Under the pieces are notes generated by a model that searched no databases, was not told the origin of the DNA, and saw nothing but the letters and a program-made list of their open reading frames with translations. This document shows, one piece after another, positions 45,420-55,722 of a stretch of DNA of 64,000 bases. This DNA comes from Helianthus annuus (taxonomy: Eukaryota; Streptophyta; Magnoliopsida; Asterales; Asteraceae): contig NC_035433.2 in NCBI RefSeq assembly GCF_002127325.2, positions 125,208,088-125,272,087 on the forward strand, written 5' to 3'. Every line of letters starts with the position of its first letter. The first letter of the stretch is position 1. The translations under genes were made by a program, and so were the position numbers.

Positions 45420-46045
45420 ATTAATATTTGTGTAATGATTGTTTGGGGCATTATTCAACTACGTCCCTTTTGTAAAAACGCCCAATAATGTCCCCTTGCT
45501 GACTGGACTGCCACATGGCGGAAAACGCCCAAGGGTAGGGGCATTATTCACTAAACCACTACACATGGTCTTATGGTGGAGCGATTTTTCTGAACATCAG
45601 AATTATATTATATTAAATTAAATTACATTAGGTTTCGCTACATCACAAGGAGTAATTGTGAGAAATAGTCATTCTAGAACAATCATTTGATCTATTTCGT
45701 TCTTTGACTGCTCTGCTACCCCAAAGAAATGAAGAGCCTTGTTTTTGCTCTTCCAATTCAGGACGACTTATTTCGTCGGTTGGTCCAACCAAGAAAGACA
45801 TGGGAATTTTGGGCGTCAAATATGGAACAGAAAACTCTCTCCTTTTATAGCTCTCGGGCCTATTCTATTCATTACAGGAGAAAGTCATTATCCACAGTTG
45901 CCTCACCTCTGCATTTAGCCCCCCCTACATTAAACAACTTTCATTTTGTGTTTAATTATAAAAATATCATTGATACTCACAAATTTAACTTTTTTATTAT
46001 GACATCTAAGTAATTTACTCATTTTTAAGAGTCATTTGTAACTTG
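45420..46045. other. Repeat-rich sequence without a clear gene
   Basis: Contains GGGCG-type MITE-like sequence (45440-45560, 'ggggcattattcaactacg' and 'ggggcattattcactaaacc' facing each other). It is followed by a low-complexity region with an open frame at 45729-46013 that matches nothing I recognise. Confidence 0.35.
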
Positions 46046-46049
46046 AATT

Positions 46050-46590
46050 TTAGTAAATTTATCAAGTTTCCCCTAAACTATAATAAAGTTATTTTTACCA
46101 TTTCTAAATCGCTTTACGCTACAACCCCCGAATTTTAATAAGATTATCACTTTAAGTTTAAACGAATTTTCCAATACGATATCATGATTTTGTTTACATG
46201 TTTGATCCTTTTATATAAACTTTCAAATAATATTAGCGGTTACAAATATCACACTAGACAAATATTTTATTTTGTTTTATGTTTTGACCACAAAGTTTTT
46301 GATTCTTATACTTTTGGCCCTTCAAATTTTGTTAGTTTTTTTTTTTAATTTTTAACCAAATTAAATTATTACCCCTTGAATTTAAAAAAATTTATCAAGT
46401 GACCCTTAAACTTTAATAAAGTTATTTTTACCCTTTTTAAATCTCTTTACTCTACAACCCCCGAACTATAATAAGGTTACCACTTTAAGTTTTAAATGAA
46501 TTTTCCAATACGATGTCATGATCTTTTTACATATTTTTTATACTTTTATATATAATTCAAATACTATTAATGGTGCACATTAGTTATTTT
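46050..46590. repeat. Tandem duplication of about 330 bp
   Basis: 'aataaagttatttttacc', 'ctacaacccccgaa' and 'gaattttccaatacgat' occur in the same order at about 46080-46190 and 46410-46520, with about 80 percent similarity. No coding. Confidence 0.75.
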
Positions 46591-46758
46591 TATCTGCATT
46601 TTGAAATTAATATTTATAACATTAGTTTTAAACTGACCGGTTGCTTTAAATGTTTTCTTAATTTATAGTTTTTCTTTAAACCGCCTAACACTCATATTTT
46701 TACCATTGTTACATGCTTTTTAACCTATGCTTAACCGACCCAATGCAACATGTTATAC

Positions 46759-47802
46759 TCTATATTAAAAAACAACATTTGGATGGTTGTTTGTTCGGAG
46801 GAAGTGATGCTAACGCTGCAGAGGCTTAAAATTAGAATTCCTTGGGGGTCTGCGTGGCCAGAGGATAGTTAACGGTGGTGGCGGAGTTTGCAAGATTTAA
46901 AATTCTTGCTATTGAGTTAAAAGTCGGAAAGATTGAGAAGAAAAAAGTAGTCGTCTTATTTAAAGATGGGTAAAATCTCAACTAGAAGAACCAATATATC
47001 CACATATTTGGATCTGGATTAACTTGTAACGTGGATTTGTTTCATATTTCAACCAACGGTTTAGTTTTTAATGTAAAAGTGTTAGATTGTTAGTAGTCAA
47101 TGTTAGATTGTTAGTAGTCCCGTAGTTACGACGATAAAAGTAAAGTTAGATGCATAATTAGATGTTACATTGTTAGTAGTCCCGTAATTATGAAATATGT
47201 ATATTAAAATGTTCTTTTGTACTTAATTTTTTTTTCAAAGTAAATTATAAAGTTAATGAAGTGCTTACATTGCTTATGATGGATATCTTTGGGCTTAAGG
47301 TCTTCTTTGATTAGGATATAAGCGACTCATGCTGATAACGTATTATAATATAACAAGGATTAACACAAGTTTAGTGTTAAAACTTTACGAACTTTAGGAA
47401 TGTTATAAGAGAATTGTATAACTTATCAAAGTATATACATGAGGTGCATTTTCTCTTCTACCTTGAGCTAGTATTTATACTACAAAAAGATTAACTATTT
47501 GGTAGACAAGGTTAATTATTTGGTAGATAAGATTAACTATTTAGTAGACAAAGATATCCCTAAGTTTGACAAAGAGTTCATCCACTTGTGTGGTAACTCT
47601 AGAGGTAAATCTTGATGTTCATGGTAAATCTTTAATAATATTCATAACACAAAGAACCATATGTATGTATTTAGTACTGGGTTTTATAAGTAGTTTTATG
47701 TTATTGTATTGAGAATATCTAACTAAAAAATAAATAATTACTTAGTATTTTTTTTCCAAAATAGATTGGTTCCCGTCGTACGCGTGGGTGGGAACAACCT
47801 AG
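46759..47802 (+). mobile_element. Helitron, non-autonomous (plus strand)
   Basis: The right end is a hairpin (GGTTCCC ... GGGAAC, 47769-47795) followed by AACCTAG|T, a good Helitron 3' end at 47802. A possible start is TCTATATTAAAAAACAAC at about 46759, though it follows C and not A, so the left limit is tentative. The interior shows no protein. Confidence 0.5.
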
Positions 47803-48432
47803 TTTATATAATAAAGCATTTCGTGACGGTGTATATAGAAATCAAGAAAAAGTTACATGGTTCTAAAAGTAACTGTTAGTAAATAAAAAAGTGTATTTAA
47901 AAAAAAGTAAAGATATATCTTATTTGACACGGCTCGGTTTTGAATAAAATTTACTTGAAACATAGAAGGTACGTAAAGAGAAGGGCGTGAAGTTGCGATG
48001 ACTCGATTTTGAATACTAAAACGTAGATAAAAGAACATGTCACAATGATTTATTTAAAATTCAATAACAAGTTACGTCATTGTAAAAATGAGTGTTAGGA
48101 AACTTGAAAGCGTATTTAAAAAAAGGAAGAAAAAATGTATCATAGTTGAACCAACTTGGTTTTGAATAAATTTTACATCGAAATGTAGACAGGCTCAGTT
48201 TTGAATAAAATTTATACCGAAACGTATAGATAAAAATGAGCATGTTATAACGATATATTCGAATTGTACGAAACAAAATTGTTAAAAGGGAAAAATTAAA
48301 TTAGTAGGGTCTTTAAATATTTTTTTTTTTAGCTTTTAAAGATTTAGATAACTTACCATGATTTATTGGCTACCATAATTAAACATTTATAAAATATATT
48401 TTTATGAAAAAGCAATAATTTTTTATTTTAAA
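47803..48432. other. AT-rich inter-element sequence
   Basis: 'tcggttttgaataaaattta' and 'acgtagataaaa' phrases recur three to four times between 47930 and 48240 as a degenerate tandem repeat. No gene. Confidence 0.45.
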
Positions 48433-48929
48433 CTAGTTTAAGTTTTCGTGTGTTACACGGGTTGTATAAATAAAATATTTCTTATAAATCTATTGATTTA
48501 ATACATTACACATAGATGTAGATGCTACTATACTAATAATAGGTTCCCGTGTGACGATTATTAACATATTTTAACACCCCTTACTTTTTAACACGAAGTG
48601 GCTTTTCATTGTCGAAGCACCATTGTTTCGCTTTCTATATTGTTGTATCTGATCCTGCATTGTGTTTCACCGGCTTCAAATTTAGGGTGCTTAGCCCAAG
48701 TGTTTCAACACTGGAAAAGGGAAATCCAAAGCAACAGTTTGTAACAAAGTTCTAAATACATTTTTATTAGAAAGATAATTATTGTTACACATTCTGAAGA
48801 AAATACATTCTGGAGAAAAATAATTAATAATTTTCATGTTTTGAGTGATGAGCTTGAAGAAAGTTGACCAAGGCTATTTTTTTTTTCTAAAAAAAGGGAA
48901 AGGCGGAATAATCACTAACTCAGCTTGAA

Positions 48930-49080
48930 GTGTTTCAACTTTCATTTTAGCTCCCACCATCCTCTACTTAACATTTAGGTTGTTATGTCACCCCTTCGTT
49001 AAATAATCACTAACTCAGTTTGTTTTTAATCCTACATGTCAAGGGAGTTCCAAGCTGGCGTGCATACGTGTACTCACCCA
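48930..49080. repeat. Inverted repeat, partner 52795-52965
   Basis: 'ctcccaccatcctctactta', 'aataatcactaactcagttt' and 'tgtcaagggagtt' match the complement of 52795-52965 closely. The pair brackets the ASHR2-like fragment. Confidence 0.85.
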
Positions 49081-49511
49081 TTGTATGATAAAAACCCCTG
49101 TAAAACCCTAGGACCTGCAACCATCAAAATAATCATGGAGACACCAACGATTGGAATGACGGAGATACCAAGAAGAAGAAGAGCCATGGTAGTTCTCCGC
49201 CCCATAAAAGGCGGCGAAATCATCCTCCGCGACTCTCCTATCCTCCTCTACTCCGCACTACCATTTCACTCCGATAACCACCTCAACAACAACAACCCAT
49301 ACTGCTCCAACTGTTTCACCACCATCTCACAATCACCGCAAACCGTCACCTGCTCCACCTGCGCCTCCCAATTCTGCACCTTAGCCTGCCAATCCGCCGC
49401 TTCCACCACCTCCCACACCCCCTGGGTTTGCCAAACCCTAATTCGCCTCCGTGATTACTTTTTCGGCAACCGTGTACCGCTAGAAGTTCAAATCCAGACT
49501 CGGTTTGTTGT

Positions 49512-50310
49512 TGAAGGGGTAAGGTCCCAAAAACCTCGTTTCAAGTACGTAGGACCATACCACTACCTCATCTTTTAACCCTCTTTAGACCTTGCGCGGC
49601 CGTGCACTGGTCCAACAAAGAGGAACAAAAGAAAAGCAGCAAGTAACACCTGCGCGCCAAAAGGGAAATAATGTATCCTCGCACCTCTCTCCATAATAGA
49701 CAGGGATAAAAATCCCAATAAACGCTCCCGCTTAAATAATACCCAGACTTGGATATTATTTACTTCACTGAAACCACACGATAAGGAGTCACACGGGATT
49801 ACAGCTGTAATCTTCTAGAAGACTCAAACATGCACCACCAGACGGTTATAACCGTCTGGCCACGTGTCATCATCTCAGGCTCCCTTGAAGTCACGATGAT
49901 GGCATGGAATTGAAGAGAAATCTCCACTTGGCCATTTTCCACGTGGCAATACCCCAACCGTTGGTCTAAATCGCGATCCGTGTGCTCTCACGTCGGATTA
50001 AGAGAATTAACGGAAGGAAAGATAACCACTTACGGAGTTAACACTTTCCGTCAACATTTCAATAACAGGTTTTCCCGCCCAAACTCTCGGCTATAAATAG
50101 AAGAGTAATTCAGGTACAAACTACAAGTTACACTCACTTCACTTATACTCCTTCTTCTTCATATACCAATACTTATTCTCATGCCGGAGGGTGGTCACGG
50201 AGAGAACCCCCATTCTCCCCATGGCGAGTCTGACGGTGTCTGTTTTGCAGCTATCGAGAGGAAGAGAAGATCTGTCTCCTTGAACCGAGCGAGAAGAAAC
50301 CAACCCTTTT
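49512..50310 (+). mobile_element. LTR/TRIM-like insertion with promoter
   Basis: Starts TTGAAGGGGTAAGGTCCC. Its first 200 bases recur at 63760-63971 ('cctcgtttcaagta', 'gaccttgcgcggcc', 'cacctgcgcgccaaaag'). It contains G-box-like CACGTGTCA and CACGTGGCA, a CTATAAATAG TATA box at 50091-50100 and a leader with 'ccggagggtggtcacggaga', like U3-R of Tat-type LTRs. Exact ends were not resolved. It interrupts the ASHR2-like fragment. Confidence 0.55.
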
Positions 50311-50547
50311 TTATGCAGAACCTAACCCCCTGGATTATCTGATTCCGGTCATTTATCCAGTGTTTCTTCAGTTGTTTCTGCTTATAATTTAGCGAATGTT
50401 TCTCAATCGAAGTTTCAGACATTTCCAAGGATCTGTTGATTATGTTAATTATGTTGCTTCTCAATCCGGCGTCGTTTCAGAATTTGATGCTTGTTTTATT
50501 TATTCGGTTATTTCTTATGTATGTCCTCCACTACCGGTCCAGTTTGG

Positions 50548-52757
50548 TGTAAGACCCTTAATTCGCTTTATATAATTTAAACAATATATATATATATATA
50601 TGCATTTAAAATGAATTCATTATAAAACATCGACTTAACGACATTTATATAACATTCAAAACCTTCAAAAGACTTTTACTAAGTTTGTAACCATATTTAC
50701 ATAAGTTTAAACCACCCAAAGATGTTGATAAGGTGCTACATAAGTTTAGCAAACAACACCAAAAGTGTTTAGTGACAAAAGACATAATTTAGTTGCGGAA
50801 GCTTCTTTAGCATGCGTGTTCGGTTCTTTCCTCAGCTTGATCGCCATCCGCATCATCATATGAGTTACCTATATTCAAAACCACTTAAAATTTGTTAGTT
50901 ATGAATGCTAAAACCTGGTTTATATGAGTTTATATGAATAAAACAACAATCAGCAACAAATTTCAACACTTGTGACCCGTCGCGTGCCGCGACACCAATG
51001 TCCAACCCTGTCGCGTGGCGCGACAGGTGTCGCGTGGCGCGACAGGTGTCGCGTGGCGCGACAGGTGTCGCGTGCCACGACAGTGATCTGTTCCCTCCGT
51101 CGCGTGACGCGAAAAGTGTATTTCGACAACAGGTTTTGATTTCAGACCTGCCTATTCCTAGCTCAACCACATTTTATTAAAACGGTCATAACTTCTTTGT
51201 TTTTTGTCCGATTTGGGTCACGTTTCTTCCTACGTGATCGTAATTCGATATTCTATAACATATAATTTAAAACCAACATTCACATGAACAAATTTCTGAA
51301 ATTAAGCCCTTGGCTTATATGAAGTTTCACAATTATTCGACCCGTTTCAATTAATGAACCATAGAATTTACTTATGAGCTCAAAACATCTATAAGAGCTT
51401 ACCCATCAACATACCTATATTTTTATGACACATTATATTAAAACTCAAGTGCCATTAAAAAGTATATACGTCTTAATCAACCCGTTTATCCAAATTAGCG
51501 ACGTTCATCGCTTTAACTTACCAAAGTTCAATACTTTGGTGATTTTGACCCGTTTGATTTCACTAGCGAAATCCATCACCTTTTTAGAATCAAACATGTA
51601 GTATTCGAGTCAATTTGACCCGTTTAAGCTTTTAAGTAGAATCCACCACTTTCATTATTTCTATATTGTCGAAATTTCTACTTATTCTTGTTTGGTTACT
51701 ACAAACAAAATCCTTCATTTTAGTACTATCCAAATGTTATAACGAATGGATTATCATTCAACAACTAAACATAAAAGTGCTAACAAGATATTACGAAGCG
51801 CATAGCCGCGTACCTTTAGAGCTTTCCCTTTAAGTGGTTATCCGTCCCGCCTTGCACACTTGACGATCCACCCAAATTACATATAGAATTTAATTCGAAT
51901 ATATCGCTTAGAATTCATGGTTCAATATTCACCATATAATACTCTTGGTTAATCAATTAAGTGATTATTTCATATTTTTCAACATCTCTAAATCACTTAG
52001 ACATTTTATCGAACATCTTAAGGGCATAACCATCATAATACCATTATCATGTTCATGATTAACTAGTTAACCATATCAAAACATCATTTGCATACTAATA
52101 TGACTAGAACACCAAAATTGACACTTGAACTTGCATAATAGCTATCAAGTAACATAAATATCACAAGAATTCAAGTAATCTTCACAAAACCCATATCACA
52201 CCCATATGACAAACATTGAAACTAATAGGTTATGACATGAATTGATCAAATTATTGTCTAAGACTTGTTCCTAGACTTATATTCATCATAATTTACCCAT
52301 AACCTCACTCAATTATTTACTAATTTCAATTACAAGAAATCATGTAGGTTCAAAACATCACCAATCTAAGAATTTTAACATACCTTGTGATCTACTAAGT
52401 ATGATGATCACAAATTCAGCCTTGAATTACCTTCAATTTGGTTTTATTTCTTTGATTTTGAGTGAAATTGAATGAGTTAGGGTTTTGAAGAGCATGAGTT
52501 TGCTCCTGGGGTTTTCATCGAACAGGATACACACACAAAGTGTGTGTCCTGATGTTTATCCAGGATTATAACAAAACAAACTTTCAAATTTGGCACCCTT
52601 GGCCCCTCTAGTTTCTAAGTTTATAAAGTGGTTATAATACTTTGATTTCCCCATCTTTTATAATAAGATTTTAACTAGCTTTATTATTCCTAATTTAAAA
52701 TCTCACCATTTTATTTTCAATACATATATATAATTTAATATTTTTAGGGGTGTTACA
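50548..52757. mobile_element. Solo LTR nested in the ASHR2-like fragment
   Basis: Starts TGTAAGACCC and ends GGGGTGTTACA; the flanks are TTTGG (50543-50547) and TTTGA (52758-52762), a 5-bp duplication with one change. The ASHR2-like reading frame resumes directly after it. It contains a (TA)n tract at 50585-50600 and a palindromic 19-bp array. Confidence 0.8.
50978..51116. repeat. Palindromic 19-bp tandem array in solo LTR
   Basis: Four head-to-tail copies of TGTCGCGTGGCGCGACAGG (51009-51084) with related single copies on both sides. Each unit is nearly self-complementary. Confidence 0.9.
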
Positions 52758-52794
52758 TTTGAGTTTTCTCTTAAGCTTACAAATTAGGATGGTA

Positions 52795-52965
52795 AAGGGT
52801 GAGTCCACGTAGGGCAGGCCAGCTCACAACTCCCTTGACACGTAGGATTAAAAAACAAACTGAGTTAGTGATTATTTAATAAAGGGGTGACACATCAACC
52901 TAAATGTTAAGTAGAGGATGGTGGGAGCCAAAATGAAAGTTGGGAGTGGCAGCGGCCAATTTTGA
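52795..52965. repeat. Inverted repeat, partner 48930-49080
   Basis: Complementary to 48930-49080; see that entry. Confidence 0.85.
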
Positions 52966-53018
52966 TAGGTTTGGGGGTGATAAAATTCATTTCCCCTTGT
53001 TTTAGTATAGAGTATAGA

Positions 53019-53530
53019 TGATAAATAGAAGCTCGATGACCCAGGTAAACTCATGGCAACAGGTCATCCACGCCTGCAAACACTGATGGCATTGATGGCT
53101 CGGCTCGTCATCATTTCAAAGGAAACTCACCGCCCAAAAGCCCACTGTGGCAAATCCTCTGATTTGACCCGGAACATTTTTGCTCTAGAGGAAATTCGAA
53201 CCATTAAAAGGTGATAAGGTTGCCAAATCACCCTAACACAACAACAATTATTACCATATTACCACGCTATAAATTAGTAACATTGTAAGGTTTTATAGTA
53301 TTGTGACCTATGCATAGGGGTTTTCCCAAAAAAAATATTGATTTTTCACTTCTAACCCAAAGATTTTCATTTTTTTTTTTGCAATTTAACCCCTACACTT
53401 TTTTTAGTATCAATTTTGGTCACCATACTTTTCATCTTTCGCAAGTTTTTCGTTTTACGTTTCCTTTTAAATTTTGCGATTTAACATGCCACAACGTAGG
53501 TGTGGGGGTCAACGTTATTTTCGTCTATGT
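53019..53530. other. Unassigned sequence, no gene seen
   Basis: Mixed-composition sequence with 'gtaacattgtaaggttttat' and T-rich parts; no conserved protein, inverted repeat or splice pattern was recognised. Confidence 0.4.
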
Positions 53531-53544
53531 TTCTCATTAATATA

Positions 53545-53765
53545 AAAATGTAAAAGTATGCATATGATTAACCTGGTAGACCCGGGTTCGATTCCTGGGT
53601 TCTACAGGTTTGTTTGTCAACCACGGGGTGTCAGCCCAGTGGCCACCGGCACCCATCTAAAACCGATTCGGGAGTCTAAGTGGCGCGGGTTCGAATCCTG
53701 CTTGCAGGCTTTCGCTCCCCTCGATCAGAGGTATCGTACATTTACACACCCCCCCCCCCCAATTC
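53545..53765 (+). repeat. tRNA-derived SINE-like repeats
   Basis: Two B-box-like sites are present: 'acccgggttcgattcctggg' at about 53580 and 'gcgcgggttcgaatcctgc' at about 53684, the latter preceded by an A-box-like 'agcccagtggccacc'. A C-run (53749-53760) ends the block. No full tRNA cloverleaf is seen for either. Confidence 0.5.
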
Positions 53766-53962
53766 AATTCAACGTAGTATACTAGCATTGTCTTTAATCC
53801 GACCTTTTGGAAATATTCAATGTATCATGGATAGGTATACAAATTAGTTGTATTGCTATTTTCCTTAATTTATTATTCGTTGTTCATATTTAAATTTAAA
53901 TTAGAAATATTCGGTAAGCATTTATTATTTATCAAGATCGTAATTATTACTATATATTATTA

Positions 53963-54000
53963 CTAGTATTAAGCCCCTACGTTGCAGCGGTTGTAAAATT
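53963..54000 (-). mobile_element. Helitron 3' terminus (minus strand)
   Basis: On the minus strand CCGCTGCAACGTAGGGG is followed by CTTAATACTAG|T, the window's usual hairpin plus CTAG end. The 5' end was not found. Confidence 0.5.
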
Positions 54001-54173
54001 GTCAGCGACCATCAACACCGAAAAAACTTGTAAAAACAAAATAAATAAAGACGGGAAAAAATAACGCCGAGTGGTAATCTGTAGAAAACTATATATTATT
54101 ATTATTATTACTATATATTAATTTTAGAAATGAAATGATCTGTAACTATATTATATTATAATACCATATTAAC

Positions 54174-54232
<59 letters not shown>
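54174..54232. repeat. (TAA)n microsatellite
   Basis: About 19 uninterrupted units. Confidence 0.95.
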
Positions 54233-54254
54233 TACTTTTTTTACTTTACTTTCT

Positions 54255-54800
54255 CAGTTGGATAAGCTTGGTGTCAACCAATACTGGTATCGAAAATATA
54301 GGTACGACCCGGTTCATTATCAGTACATAAAGGTAAAAATCGGCACCAGACTGATACAGAAAACGCCAAAAGACGGTACCAGATTGAGTTTGAAAATCTT
54401 TTAGTTCGGAAATTCGGTATTGCTACACAGTACCATTTGCTCATCCCCAATCACGGGTGCCGTACAAACACCAACGGTATCGTACAACTTTTTCTTATTG
54501 ATTTTCTTCAACTTTTAATGATTTCTTTTTTTAGTTTCTGGGGTAGAGATGAGCTCGGTGACAACCGATACCGAAAATACCGGTTACGGTACCGGCATAT
54601 GAAGATAAAAATCGGTAGCGAACCGTTACTAGGAACGCCAAAAGTCGGTACAGAATTGGTACTTAAGATCCTTCGGTTTGGGAAATTCGGTACAGGTACC
54701 CAGTATTATTTGCTCATCTCTGACCACGAGTTTCATACGAACAACATTATTAACATACAACTTTTTTTGTTGATTTTCTTTCGATTATTTTTTTACTGTT
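54255..54800. repeat. Tandem duplication of about 280 bp
   Basis: Two copies contain 'gtgtcaaccaatactggtat'/'ggtgacaaccgataccgaa', 'acgccaaaagwcggtac', 'tttgctcatc' and 'caactttttyttattgattt' in the same order (54255-54535, 54540-54800). An open frame over copy 2 is not credible as a gene. Confidence 0.75.
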
Positions 54801-54894
54801 TTTTTACATTTTCTTTTTATTCTTGTTAGTAGTTCCGTGTGCAACGCGCTCATAGTAATATCAAACCACATGTAAACAAAGACTAAATAATAAA

Positions 54895-54932
54895 AGAAGT
54901 TCGCTGCAACGCGACTAGGGTGATAAAACTAG
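54895..54932 (+). mobile_element. Helitron 3' terminus (plus strand)
   Basis: TCGCTGCAACGCGA can form a small stem and is followed by 'ctagggtgataaaa' and CTAG|T at 54932. The 5' end is unknown. The following 54940-55720 is AT-rich; a short open stretch at about 55530-55690 (plus, with AKDNAQAAAEHEANFALFN) looks protein-like but is unrecognised. Confidence 0.4.
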
Positions 54933-55722
54933 TTTATCTAACATAACGAGTCAATGGTCATAAATTATGTTCCAATGTCACCAATAAAAAATGGTTTATA
55001 CATAAAACGAGAACATGCGATCAGTGTAGAGGTTTTAACAAAAGTTACGTGATAGCATAAACTCAACTGGTTGGATTAGCTGGACCCACCAAGCGACTCA
55101 ACCAAAGTTTAGTGGGTCACTTAGACCCACCAATTAATTTTGACATTTTGAATATATTTTTTTTGAAGTCATTAATTTATATTAAAATTACATATGATTT
55201 TAAAGTCATTAATTTGTATTAAAATTATATATGATTATGGAAGGTTTATATATGACAAATACATATACATAAGTGCATATGCATATTCAAAAAATGAAAA
55301 TAAATGTAGCTAAAAAGTCTGGCTTTGTTTGCACGTCTAATAGCAATTTTCAAACCGTCAGTTGGACTAGTAACCATCGAACTGTAAAAACCGAATCGTG
55401 AACTGAACCGCGTTATCTCAAGTAGGCTAAATTCGCCAACTTACTTCGATTTGATGGTAGTGTGGGTTTTAATGGTTTGTGAAAATCAACCCAAAAATCA
55501 CCCTAATAGTGTCAAAACCAAGTTTCTTATGTTGAAACTACTGACATTAAAGATGTAACATGCAATGTAGCCAAAGATAATGCTCAAGCCGCAGCTGAAC
55601 ACGAAGCGAACTTTGCATTATTCAATGTATGCAACGATCAACAAGACGTAAAGGGCCATGTGTCGGTTACTATCTACAATCACTCTTGTACTTCACAAAG
55701 TAAAAGTTACAACCCATCATCT

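Larger units (their letters stand above)
49135..52790 (+). pseudogene. Captured ASHR2-like (SET/MYND) fragment split by two insertions
   Basis: Piece 1 (49135-about 49515) begins METPTIGMTEIPRRRRAMVV, then GGEIILRDSPILLYSALPF and a MYND zinc finger (YCSNCF ... TCSTCASQFCTLACQ ... HTPWVC). Piece 2 (about 50310-50547) continues SAYNLANVSQSKFQ and, in another frame, YSVISYVCPPLPVQF. Piece 3 (52758-about 52790) continues FSLKLTN exactly across the solo LTR. This order fits the N-terminal half of plant ASHR2-type SET-domain protein methyltransferases. The catalytic SET core beyond this point is absent. The ATG at 49135 fits the family better than the upstream in-frame one at 49036. Frameshifts and insertions make it non-functional. 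Confidence 0.75.
48433..53018 (-). mobile_element. Helitron with an ASHR2-like fragment and nested LTRs
   Basis: On the minus strand it starts at 53018 with A|TCTATACTCTATACTAAAA and ends at 48433 with a hairpin (CCCGTGTAACACACG), then AAAACTTAAACTAG|T. It contains a 150-base inverted repeat, an ASHR2-like gene fragment in antisense and two later LTR-type insertions. Without the insertions it would be about 1.6 kb. No helicase is encoded. Confidence 0.7.

Noticed and set aside
53560..53620. Possible tRNA gene
   Set aside because: Only the T-arm/B-box region matches; no anticodon arm or paired acceptor stem can be drawn, so it is SINE-derived.
54437..54829. 130-codon open frame
   Set aside because: It spans the second unit of a tandem duplication of non-coding repeat; the first unit does not keep the frame.
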